From NCBI GenBank assembly GCA_030531435.1, contig JAUNNN010000003.1:26920-90919 (forward strand): a DNA stretch of 64,000 bases, written 5' to 3'. The first letter of the stretch is position 1. Each line of letters starts with the position of its first letter. This document shows, in pieces, positions 53,468 through 61,753 of this stretch. The notes beneath the pieces were generated by a model. The model saw nothing but the letters and a program-made list of their open reading frames with translations. It was not told where the DNA came from and searched no databases. This DNA comes from Lachnospiraceae bacterium. Its GTDB lineage: Bacteria; Bacillota; Clostridia; Lachnospirales; Lachnospiraceae. Both the position numbers and the translations under genes were made by a program.

Positions 53468-54544
53468 TTATTTTAATATCTCTATTGTTCCACCACCTAG
53501 TACTATATCACCATCATATAATACTGCTGCCTGGCCTTTTGTGATGGCTCTTTGTGGCTCATCAAATTCTATTTCTACTCTACCATCAGATAATGGTCTT
53601 ACAGTAGCTGGCTGTTCCTTCTGTCTATATCGAATCTTTACTTTACAACTAATTTCACCTACTGGTACTACACCACTAATCCAGTTAAAATCAGTAACAA
53701 TAAATGATTTACTAAATAAATCCTCATTCTCTCCAAGTACAACTACGTTATCATCAGGTCTAATATCAGTTACATATAAAGGCTTTCCAAAAGCAACGCC
53801 AAGTCCTTTTCTTTGTCCAATAGTATAATTAACAATGCCCTTATGTTCTCCAAGAACATTACCTTCATTATCTATGAAATCACCTGTTTTATATTTTTTA
53901 CCAGTGTGTCTTTTAAGAAATGCGGCATAATCACCATCTGGTACAAAGCATATATCCTGACTGTCAGGCTTATTAGCATTTACAAATAGATTTTCTTCTG
54001 CCAATCCCCTAACTTCTGTCTTTTTTATATTTCCTATTGGAAATAAAGTATGCTTAAGCTGTTCCTGGGTCATTGAGTACAAAACGTAGCTCTGATCTTT
54101 GGTTTCATCAAGTCCCTTTTTTAATACAAGCTTTCCGTCTTTTTCTTCAATTCTGGCATAATGGCCAGTAACTACATAATCACAGCCAAATTCCTCAGCC
54201 TTTTTAAACAGCTTGTCAAATTTCATAAAACGGTTGCAGTCTATGCATGGATTCGGTGTACGTCCAGCTTCATATGCGTCAACGAATCTTTTAATAACAC
54301 ATTCATTGAATCCGTCTTTAAAGTTAAGAACATAATATGGCATATCATTAGCTTCTGCCACCTTTCTTGCATCCTCAACGTCATCAAGACTACAGCATGT
54401 ATGTCCCTTACTTATTCCTATATCATCATTGTCATATAACTTCATAGTACAGCCGATACACTCATATCCAGCATCCTTCATAAGCTTAGCTGCTATTGAT
54501 GAATCGACTCCACCACTCATGGCAATTAAAGCCTTTTTAGACAT
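53468..54544 (-). CDS. mnmA: tRNA-specific 2-thiouridylase MnmA
   Basis: MnmA thiolates U34 of tRNA-Lys, -Glu and -Gln. The 358-residue protein has the PP-loop ALIAMSGGVDSSIAAKLM, the catalytic Cys in TPNPCIDCNRFMKFD and the second Cys in SQDICFVPDGDYAAF, and the GQRKGLGVAFGKPLYVTDI domain. It lies 15 bases after the LysR gene. This enzyme usually needs a cysteine desulfurase, which is not in the window. Confidence 0.95.
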   Translation of the reverse strand: MSKKALIAMSGGVDSSIAAKLMKDAGYECIGCTMKLYDNDDIGISKGHTCCSLDDVEDARKVAEANDMPYYVLNFKDGFNECVIKRFVDAYEAGRTPNPCIDCNRFMKFDKLFKKAEEFGCDYVVTGHYARIEEKDGKLVLKKGLDETKDQSYVLYSMTQEQLKHTLFPIGNIKKTEVRGLAEENLFVNANKPDSQDICFVPDGDYAAFLKRHTGKKYKTGDFIDNEGNVLGEHKGIVNYTIGQRKGLGVAFGKPLYVTDIRPDDNVVVLGENEDLFSKSFIVTDFNWISGVVPVGEISCKVKIRYRQKEQPATVRPLSDGRVEIEFDEPQRAITKGQAAVLYDGDIVLGGGTIEILK

Positions 54545-54559
54545 TTTATTCTCCTCAAA

Positions 54560-55462
54560 TTATTTGCGTTCGTATTTCTTTAGAATCGCAATATATCTCT
54601 CCCCTAGCTTACTAAGAGGCATATTTTTTCTCTTAATATATCCAATATTCATTCGTTCAGTAGTATCTAGAGGAACTGCTGTATATCCATCACCATTAAG
54701 CTTTTCACAGATAATACCTGAACATAATGTATATCCAGACATACCTGTCATGAGATTAAGCATTGTAGCTCTGTCATCTGCTTTAATGATTCTATTATAT
54801 TTCTGCATTGGGAACATTTCCTCTGAATAATAAAACGAATTACTCTCTCCCTGTTCAAATGAAAGACATGGATAATCCGTAAGATCATCAAATGTAACCT
54901 TTTTCTTTTTTGCCAGCGGATGTTCTGAACTCATATACACAAATACTGAACAGTCAAAAAGAAAAACAAACTCTAAATCCTTATCAGCAAGTATTTTATC
55001 AATTGCCTTTTTGTTGAAATCATTCTGATAAATAATACCTAATTCACTTCTGAATTTTTCAACATTTTCAATGACTTCTGCTGTCTTTGTCTCATGAACT
55101 GCAAGCTCATAATCATGAAGCTTAAATTCCTCAGCAAGAGTCATGAATGCTTCAACTGCAAAAGAATAATGCTGCATAGATACGCTAAATTTATTTGTCT
55201 TCATCTCATCAGCATCGTACCTATCCTTTAACATATTGCTCATTTCTACAATCTGCCTTGCATAGCTTAAGAAATTCTCACCTTCAGTTGTGACAATAAT
55301 TCCCCTTTGATTTCTAATAAATATTTCTATATTTAATTCTTCCTCAAGCTCATGTATCGCACTTGAAAGAGCAGGCTGAGAAATAAATAATTCAGCTGCA
55401 GCCTTATTCATTGATTTTGTTTCTGCAATTTTTACACTATAAAACAACTGTTGAAGTGTCAT
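54560..55462 (-). CDS. LysR-family transcriptional regulator
   Basis: The 300-residue protein has an N-terminal winged helix with LQQLFYSVKIAETKSMNKAA and LFISQPALSSAIHELEEELN, and a C-terminal effector-binding domain with a periplasmic-binding fold. Effector and targets are unknown. The first codons overlap the end of the HD-GYP gene by 26 bases, so it is translated with it. Most LysR regulators are divergent from their targets; here it is inside a same-strand operon. Confidence 0.88.
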   Translation of the reverse strand: MTLQQLFYSVKIAETKSMNKAAAELFISQPALSSAIHELEEELNIEIFIRNQRGIIVTTEGENFLSYARQIVEMSNMLKDRYDADEMKTNKFSVSMQHYSFAVEAFMTLAEEFKLHDYELAVHETKTAEVIENVEKFRSELGIIYQNDFNKKAIDKILADKDLEFVFLFDCSVFVYMSSEHPLAKKKKVTFDDLTDYPCLSFEQGESNSFYYSEEMFPMQKYNRIIKADDRATMLNLMTGMSGYTLCSGIICEKLNGDGYTAVPLDTTERMNIGYIKRKNMPLSKLGERYIAILKKYERK

Positions 55463-56912
55463 CTATTTTCTCCATCAAATAATCTACTAATCTAGCCTCA
55501 AGCTTTCCTTCTTTAACCATGCTATTCATTATTGCAAAGGCCTTCTCCTTTGGCATAGGCTTCTTATATGGTCTGTCTGTAGCAAGAAGAGCATCGCAAA
55601 TATCAGCAACAGCAAGAATTCTTGATTCAATAGAAAGCTCCTTACCAGATATCTTTTTAGGATATCCTGAACCATTAATAAATTCATGGTGCTGTGAAGC
55701 AAAAACTGGTGCCATTGCAAAAGATTTATTGAAATGAACCTTGCTTAAAATTCTTTCTGTCATTTCAACGTGGCTTTCCATTATAGCTCTCTCATCATCT
55801 GACAGTGTACCCTTTTCAATCTTAAGGCATTCCTTTTCGTTATCCTGTAAAAATGCAATTTCTTCATTTCCATCAGGACTTATATATTTATATTCGCAAA
55901 CCTTATCAATTAATGCTTTCTTTTCATCATCAATAAAGCCTGCCACATTTGTAGATAAAACTACTTCTGATGTTTCGTCAGCTTCACCTACAACCTTTTC
56001 GTATTCTTCTTTTGTGATTTTATTTTTTAAATAATCGATCTCAGCGCGAAGCTTTATGTTCTCAAGTCTTTTTTTAATAGGCTCTATGCTGTGCTCAAGT
56101 CTGGTACTTTTATTCATAACACTGACTGGAACAACCATCTTACCAATATCATGAAGGAAGGCTGCCATTATAAGCTGCTCCTTCTGTTCCTTTGAGAAGA
56201 AATAATCCTCCTTACCTTCAGCATGGAGCTCATTAATTCTGTCTGCAATAAGACCTGCATACTCAGCAACCTTTCTAGTGTGGCTGGCATTGTATGGAGT
56301 CCTTGCATCTATTGCTTCTGTTAGTGCTTCAGTAAATGACCAGAGCTGTTTATTAAGCTCGTCAACATATGCCATATTTGCCAGAGAAATAGCTGTCTGT
56401 GATGCTAATGATAAAAGAATACGCTCCTCTTCCTTTGTATATGGACGAATTACTCCGTTTTCAGTAGCATTAATAAGCTGCATAACACCTATGACTTCAT
56501 CTGTATTATCAATCATAGGAATACAAACCATTGACTTTGTATGATAATCATTTAAATCATCGTATCTTTTAGGGCCTGAAAAATCAAACAAATCACTTTC
56601 ATATACATCTTCAATATTAAGAGTTTCCTTCTTAATAACAGCGTATGTACATATATTTTCAAGGCTCATTGGAACAGGTGGCAAATCAATTTTCTCTCCA
56701 TTACCACCAACATTAATACCCTTTGAAATAGTTTTCATTATTTTAAATTCAAGAGTATTTCCATTCACTATGTATAGAGTTCCAGCATCACTACCAGTAA
56801 GCTCCATAGCAGTACTTACAATAAGGTCAAGAAGCTTATCTGGCTCCTTCTCTGCTGTAAGGGCTATACCAATATCCAATATCTGTTGTAAGTTTTTTTC
56901 GTTACTTGTCAT
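55437..56912 (-). CDS. GAF/HD-GYP c-di-GMP phosphodiesterase
   Basis: The 491-residue protein has an N-terminal GAF domain (about 8-178, LQQILDIGIALTAEKEPDKL to ILLSLASQTAISLAN) and an HD-GYP domain. In the latter SHTRKVAEYAGLIADRI, AAFLHDIGKMVVPVSVMN, the HVEMTERIL His and ASQHHEFINGSGYPKKISG are all kept, so it should hydrolyse c-di-GMP. Between HDIGK and the HVEMTE His there is an extra segment of about 100 residues with coiled-coil character (KKRLENIKLRAEIDYLKNKI), longer than in simple HD-GYP proteins. It overlaps the next gene upstream by 4 bases (ATGA). Confidence 0.92.
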   Translation of the reverse strand: MTSNEKNLQQILDIGIALTAEKEPDKLLDLIVSTAMELTGSDAGTLYIVNGNTLEFKIMKTISKGINVGGNGEKIDLPPVPMSLENICTYAVIKKETLNIEDVYESDLFDFSGPKRYDDLNDYHTKSMVCIPMIDNTDEVIGVMQLINATENGVIRPYTKEEERILLSLASQTAISLANMAYVDELNKQLWSFTEALTEAIDARTPYNASHTRKVAEYAGLIADRINELHAEGKEDYFFSKEQKEQLIMAAFLHDIGKMVVPVSVMNKSTRLEHSIEPIKKRLENIKLRAEIDYLKNKITKEEYEKVVGEADETSEVVLSTNVAGFIDDEKKALIDKVCEYKYISPDGNEEIAFLQDNEKECLKIEKGTLSDDERAIMESHVEMTERILSKVHFNKSFAMAPVFASQHHEFINGSGYPKKISGKELSIESRILAVADICDALLATDRPYKKPMPKEKAFAIMNSMVKEGKLEARLVDYLMEKIDDTSTVVL

Positions 56913-57664
56913 AATAAAAATTCCAGTGCCTGTTTCTCTTCTTCGTAACCTTTAAGCTCTATAAGTACTGATGTATCGATATGATACTTTTCCATCAGCC
57001 TTTTCCATTCATCAAAATCAATCTTGCCTTTTCCTGGTGCTAAGTGCAAATCATCCACAAGATCATTATCGTTAAGATGCATATGACCTATATATGGCGC
57101 AAGCTTTTCACACCATATCTCAATAGGCGTCTTAGTTAAAATAGCATGGGCATAGTCAAAGCAGATTTTAAAATTCTTAACACTAACCATTCTTTCCATA
57201 AGCTGAATCAATGCATCTGGCTCCTGTTCAAAGCTATTCTCAATATAAATAGTCACATCAGGATATTCACTGCAAAGTCTTGTATAGAAAGTACAGGCAT
57301 TATTAACCCATGCATCTATATAATACTTAAGTCTTAGCCCACCTACTAATCCTGTATGGAACACAACACCCTTTATGCCAAGTCTATTTGCTATACTAAC
57401 GGACTGTTCTATAAGGTTTCTGCTCCTTTCTCTAATAACAGTATCAGTAGCAGTAATATCAAGACCTAAGAATGCACCATGCATAGTGTCCATGCTTCTA
57501 TCTCTATCTATTTTTAAGTAGAAATCAATTATAGCATCTATGCTGTCCTGTTTATCGTACACATCTGGTAGCGTGAAATCATTATATTCCCAGCCAAGAT
57601 TATATTTAGTTGTAAGTTCAATTGTCTTAGATATATCTGATATATCTGGGATTATGTAGAACAT
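56909..57664 (-). CDS. Sugar phosphate isomerase/epimerase-like TIM-barrel protein
   Basis: The 251-residue protein resembles the xylose isomerase-like TIM-barrel (AP endonuclease 2) superfamily: LGIKGVVFHTGLVGGLRLKY, VTIYIENSFEQEPDALIQLM, KICFDYAHAILTKTPIEIW and IGHMHLNDNDLVDDLHLAPG, with the metal ligands Glu, Asp/His and His in place. Substrate unknown. It lies 17 bases after the FecR gene and overlaps the HD-GYP gene by 4 bases. Confidence 0.8.
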   Translation of the reverse strand: MFYIIPDISDISKTIELTTKYNLGWEYNDFTLPDVYDKQDSIDAIIDFYLKIDRDRSMDTMHGAFLGLDITATDTVIRERSRNLIEQSVSIANRLGIKGVVFHTGLVGGLRLKYYIDAWVNNACTFYTRLCSEYPDVTIYIENSFEQEPDALIQLMERMVSVKNFKICFDYAHAILTKTPIEIWCEKLAPYIGHMHLNDNDLVDDLHLAPGKGKIDFDEWKRLMEKYHIDTSVLIELKGYEEEKQALEFLL

Positions 57665-57681
57665 TACTTAACCTCGTTAGC

Positions 57682-59358
57682 TTATGAGTGTATTCCGTTA
57701 GAATCAACACTACCACTACATATATCGCACCAACCATCTCCGTCAGAATCTTCTGCTGTAGTTCCTATCGCTGTATAGTGAGTTTCCGTGGTACCACATC
57801 CGAGACTACAGCTTCGAGACAAATCAGTGCTGGCTGGATTTGGAGCCCATGAATTCCAAGTATGCGCAGTCGGATCTATTGGTAGATTCACACTTCTAGT
57901 TGCACCACATCCCGTACAAACCTCATCCTTTATTCCGGCATTCGTACAGCTTGCTGCTCTATATACACTTCCTGGAGAGTTATTTGTAATCCAACTATGC
58001 GTATGCGCCGGTGTAGATGGGGTATCATCATCGTCATCGTCGTCATCATGATGATGGCTTTCACTTCTACTCTCGCTACGAGGAGCTTCCACTGGCGCTG
58101 GTGGAGGTGTTAATTTATCAACTATAACTGCTTCGTCCACCTTTACTACAGAACATACACTACATGTTCTTCCTATAAGTCCATAATTATCATAGGTTGC
58201 TTCCATAATAGTATGAGGCAAACCATAATTATGTTCTGCTAGCTTAACTACTTCCTTTTGGGGCTTTCCACAGTTAAGGCAAACTCTTTCCCTTAGTCCT
58301 TCTACAGTACATGTAGATGGATTCACAATAGTCCATTTATCATCATAGACATGTCCAGTTCCTTCTGTTACAGTCTTTATTTCCTCATCACAGAGTCTGC
58401 ATTTTTTAATTACATATCCTTCTTCAGAACAATCGTCAGGGATATATTCTTCTTCATAGTAATCATGATCAATTTTAGGGATTTCTATTTCCTCTGATTT
58501 AAGACCACAAACACTACATATTTCATAATATTTACCTGCCATATTACAAGTAGCTTCAACTACTACTTCTTTTTTCTCAAATACATGCTCAGTAATAGAT
58601 ACCACATCATATAAAAGTTCTTTTGTAATACTTAAATTTCTACCCTCATCTATTGCAAGGCCAAGTTTCATAGCAGTTTTCTTAGGGATTTTATCGTATT
58701 CTATTTCTTTTACTGACTTACCGTCTTCACCCTTTACAAACTCTGAAAATCCCGTATTTGAACGTATAATAACACTTTCTCCAGCATGAAGTACTGTACT
58801 TTCTCCAGTAACATCACCAAGTTCAAGTTTTGCCTCAACAAAAACTTCACCTTCAAATACTTCTACAAGAGTATACTTATCTCCATTTGAATCCCTTCTA
58901 AGACTAACTCTGAAAACAGTACCTCTTACTGACATAGTAGAGTTTGGAGTATCTACTTTAAATTCTTCTTCATCCTTTAGTTTCTGGTCAATTCTAAATA
59001 AGTTTGAACCTTCATCCATATAAATGTCAGTTCTTGTATCATTTAATTTGCCCTTTGCTTCAATTAAGAAATGTGTATTTTCTTCTGCAAAAACATATTT
59101 ATCTTCATCAAGAGCAAGCGTCAAATCAGAAGCAGGCCTTACTGTAACATCATCACCAGATACAAGGTGCTGACCAAGAAATGCCTCACTTTCCTTAGTT
59201 TCATTCACAATATTTGTTGTTCCATTAAGCTCATTGACGACAATTGTTCTGTATCCACTATTTAATACAATAGCTGCAATAACACCTGCTGCCACAACCG
59301 CCGCCGTGCCGACGCCTGCTATTATTTTTCCTTTTGCCGTAGTTAAAAATGTTTTCAC
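57682..59358 (-). CDS. FecR-domain membrane protein with Cys-rich repeat ectodomain
   Basis: The 558-residue protein has a short cytoplasmic N terminus, one transmembrane helix (about 11-33) and an outside part. A FecR-type domain (about 40-190, with STMSVRGTVFRVSLRR) is followed by several repeats with a C-x(10)-C-x2-C pattern and a trailing His (CSEEGYVIKKCRLCDEE, CTVEGLRERVCLNCGKP, CTNAGIKDEVCTGCGAT, LSRSCSLGCG), then DSDGDGWCDIC near the end. An Asp/His-rich tract (HHHDDDDDDDD) lies between about 425 and 450. The cysteine pairs may bind zinc or form disulfides, and the Asp-rich motifs may bind calcium. It lies 30 bases downstream of a CHASE2 cyclase gene; this FecR-CHASE2 cyclase pairing is known from other bacteria. 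Confidence 0.85.
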   Translation of the reverse strand: MKTFLTTAKGKIIAGVGTAAVVAAGVIAAIVLNSGYRTIVVNELNGTTNIVNETKESEAFLGQHLVSGDDVTVRPASDLTLALDEDKYVFAEENTHFLIEAKGKLNDTRTDIYMDEGSNLFRIDQKLKDEEEFKVDTPNSTMSVRGTVFRVSLRRDSNGDKYTLVEVFEGEVFVEAKLELGDVTGESTVLHAGESVIIRSNTGFSEFVKGEDGKSVKEIEYDKIPKKTAMKLGLAIDEGRNLSITKELLYDVVSITEHVFEKKEVVVEATCNMAGKYYEICSVCGLKSEEIEIPKIDHDYYEEEYIPDDCSEEGYVIKKCRLCDEEIKTVTEGTGHVYDDKWTIVNPSTCTVEGLRERVCLNCGKPQKEVVKLAEHNYGLPHTIMEATYDNYGLIGRTCSVCSVVKVDEAVIVDKLTPPPAPVEAPRSESRSESHHHDDDDDDDDTPSTPAHTHSWITNNSPGSVYRAASCTNAGIKDEVCTGCGATRSVNLPIDPTAHTWNSWAPNPASTDLSRSCSLGCGTTETHYTAIGTTAEDSDGDGWCDICSGSVDSNGIHS

Positions 59359-59388
59359 TAGTCCACCATCATTTTTCTATTTATATAA

Positions 59389-61179
59389 CTAATCCTGCAC
59401 TACTTTATATACATTCACTTCTACCGATTTACCTTTAAGTGACATTGTATCTTTAAACTCTGTTTTTATTCTGTCCCCTATTAGTTTATTTACTTCTTCA
59501 CTAATTAATATTTCACCAGCAAGAGCTCTTGATTCAAGTCTTGCCGCAGTATTTACAGTATCTCCAATAGCAGTGTAGTCCATTCTTGTCTCACTACCAA
59601 TATTTCCAACAACTGCATTACCTGCATTAATACCTATACCAAAGCTTACTTCTTTGCCATATTTCTTAAGCAATTCCTGGCTTAGCTTATTTCCCATAGT
59701 CTGCATATCAATAGCTGTCATAACAGCCTGATATACATAATCGTCCTGGTCATTTGGTGCATTGAAAATAGCCATAGTTGCATCACCAATAAACTTATCA
59801 AGCATGCCTCCATGTTCAAATATACACTTCGTTGTAAGAGTTAAATACTCATTTAAAATCTTAACAACTTCTTCTGGGGGCAGAGCCTCCGACATAGAAG
59901 TAAAGCCTCTTATATCTACAAATAGCACCGCAACATGTCTATTTTCCCCTGTTAACTGAATATTATAAAGCTCATCCTTTGCCATGTTATCAATAACCTG
60001 AGGAGCCATATATTTTCTTAAAACATCAAGTACCTGTCTTTTCTTAAAGATTTCAAATACATATTTTTCAATAATAACCCACGCCATTACAAGTATGCAC
60101 ATTATAGGCATGTATATTAATGAAATAATTTTTCCATCAGTTGCAAGGATGCGTCCTATAATGATGTTTGCCATTATTATCCAGATACCTATAAGGATTG
60201 CTGGATACATTTTCATCTCACGAGCCAAATATGTATATATCGCGATTATTATCGCAAATATTACAGCCAGCATTATTGCAGGTACTGGAGTAGCTATCTT
60301 TCCAAGAAGAAGTGCATTAACTATATTGGCATTTATTTCTACACCATACATATCCTTGCCGCGCTTTGCAGCACTATGATATGAATCCTGAAGACCTGTT
60401 GCATAAGCACCAACAAGAACAATGCAGTCAGCAAATTCAGTTGCTGGAATTTTTCCATCAAGCACATCCTTCATGGAATATCTTATAAATTCCCCTGGCT
60501 TACCTGAATAAAAGAACTGAATCTGCTTATTTTTAACTGTTTCATCTATAGTTACATTTTCCCCATGACGTCTCTTATATACGTTATAAATCTGCCCAGG
60601 GAATCCATATTTAATATCGCTGTCATTATTTATGTAAACCTGTGTTGATCTTACAAATCCATCTTTTGAAATACTTACATTTGTATATCCTGTATCAACA
60701 TTTTTATTTAACGCATCAAATGGAAGCTCTTCATAGTCAATATTCCACGCATCATAATATGGCATTCCTGATGCCAAATATTTAGTTTTACCTTTATATA
60801 CAATATTTGTTGCAGCTACTATTCCATCCACTTTAGATGCAGCATTAGCTAATTTATTATCAATACCCTCGTCTGTATTACCAATAAACATGACATCAAA
60901 GGCCAGTACTGATGGTGATAGTTCTTCATCAGAATATAATACATCAATAAGATCAGCTGACTTATCTCTAATCCATGTGGAGAATGGACCATACTCTGCA
61001 AGAGTATCTTCATCTATGCTTATAATTTTAATGGCAGTTCCTGTACCATTCATCTGACTATAAAGCTTATCGCTAAACATTGTGTCTAAGCTGTAAAGAG
61101 GTTCAAACACTACCAGCAAAAACATAATAATCGCAGGAATTATCGCCAATATTATTTTTACGAATTTTGACTGATTCAT
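59389..61179 (-). CDS. CHASE2 domain adenylate cyclase (class III)
   Basis: The 596-residue protein has an N-terminal transmembrane helix, an extracytoplasmic CHASE2 sensor domain (about 35-285, with SVLAFDVMFIG), three transmembrane helices (about 300-375) and a cytoplasmic class III cyclase domain. Metal aspartates are in VAVLFVDIRGFTSMSEALPP and DKFIGDATMAIFNAP. The purine-selecting Lys (LDKFIGD) and Asp (AIGDTVNTAARLES), with Asn and Arg for catalysis, are kept, which indicates cAMP rather than cGMP. AAAGG precedes the start. Ligand unknown; a link to the adjacent FecR protein is likely. Confidence 0.92.
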   Translation of the reverse strand: MNQSKFVKIILAIIPAIIMFLLVVFEPLYSLDTMFSDKLYSQMNGTGTAIKIISIDEDTLAEYGPFSTWIRDKSADLIDVLYSDEELSPSVLAFDVMFIGNTDEGIDNKLANAASKVDGIVAATNIVYKGKTKYLASGMPYYDAWNIDYEELPFDALNKNVDTGYTNVSISKDGFVRSTQVYINNDSDIKYGFPGQIYNVYKRRHGENVTIDETVKNKQIQFFYSGKPGEFIRYSMKDVLDGKIPATEFADCIVLVGAYATGLQDSYHSAAKRGKDMYGVEINANIVNALLLGKIATPVPAIMLAVIFAIIIAIYTYLAREMKMYPAILIGIWIIMANIIIGRILATDGKIISLIYMPIMCILVMAWVIIEKYVFEIFKKRQVLDVLRKYMAPQVIDNMAKDELYNIQLTGENRHVAVLFVDIRGFTSMSEALPPEEVVKILNEYLTLTTKCIFEHGGMLDKFIGDATMAIFNAPNDQDDYVYQAVMTAIDMQTMGNKLSQELLKKYGKEVSFGIGINAGNAVVGNIGSETRMDYTAIGDTVNTAARLESRALAGEILISEEVNKLIGDRIKTEFKDTMSLKGKSVEVNVYKVVQD

Positions 61180-61202
61180 TTTTCACAAACCTTTCCCATT
61201 TA

Positions 61203-61230
61203 AATTGTATTACATTTTTATGAGAAGATA
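61203..61230 (-). promoter_or_regulatory. Weak candidate promoter before the cyclase gene
   Basis: Minus-strand TACAAT at 61203-61208 with TTATCT 16 bases upstream. The -35 box is poor, but the terminator just upstream makes a start point here plausible. Confidence 0.4.
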
Positions 61231-61239
61231 AACAAAAAA

Positions 61240-61263
61240 AGAGTCCTGGCAACCCAGAACTCT
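61240..61263 (-). terminator. Terminator between the RhaM-like gene and the cyclase gene
   Basis: AGAGTTCTGG and CCAGGACTCT arms (10 bases with a G-U pair) and a 4-base loop, followed on the minus strand by TTTTTTT, about 20 bases past the stop at 61284. Confidence 0.9.
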
Positions 61264-61283
61264 AATTTTTCTATTCAATAGTA

Positions 61284-61742
61284 TTAAATTCGAATATCAT
61301 CAACCCAGTCTTCTTCACTGTATGACAAATTGGAATAATCAGAAGATCCTCCTGTATATCCGCTTAACATTGACTGTCTTTCCATTTCAGACTCATCTGA
61401 ATCAAAATCAGGCTTACTATCAAGCACTGAACCAAGCTTCTTTACTGGAGCCCACCAGTTTGTTGTTTCACGCTCACCAACTGGAACATCTTTTCTTCTC
61501 TTCTGTACAAGAGCTCCCTTAGAATTAAGGTAATTAGCCATTTTTTCCATATCATTATAGAAATCCTGGCCATCATATTCAAAAGTCATAAATATAAGTT
61601 CATTAAGTAAAAAGTACTGCTGCTTTCTAACTCCGCAAAGCCAGAGCACTCTTTTAGATTCTTCATCTAAGTTAATTGCTTCATTTAAAAACTTTTCTCT
61701 TTCGCTCTCAACAATATAAATAATTTCTGCAACTCGTCTCAT
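61284..61742 (-). CDS. Small protein with RhaM-like (L-rhamnose mutarotase-type) fold
   Basis: The first 110 or so residues of this 152-residue protein resemble the dimeric alpha/beta-barrel RhaM family: RRVAEIIYIVESEREKFLNE, the middle VLWLCGVRKQQYFLLNELIF and TNWWAPVKKLGSVLDSKP. The catalytic Tyr/His pair expected near residues 18-22 is not evident, so mutarotase activity is doubtful. The C-terminal 40 residues are Ser/Asp/Tyr rich and look disordered. It lies 11 bases after the histidine kinase gene, before a strong terminator, so it is coexpressed with the kinase. Confidence 0.6.
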   Translation of the reverse strand: MRRVAEIIYIVESEREKFLNEAINLDEESKRVLWLCGVRKQQYFLLNELIFMTFEYDGQDFYNDMEKMANYLNSKGALVQKRRKDVPVGERETTNWWAPVKKLGSVLDSKPDFDSDESEMERQSMLSGYTGGSSDYSNLSYSEEDWVDDIRI

Positions 61743-61753
61743 TTAAATCACCT

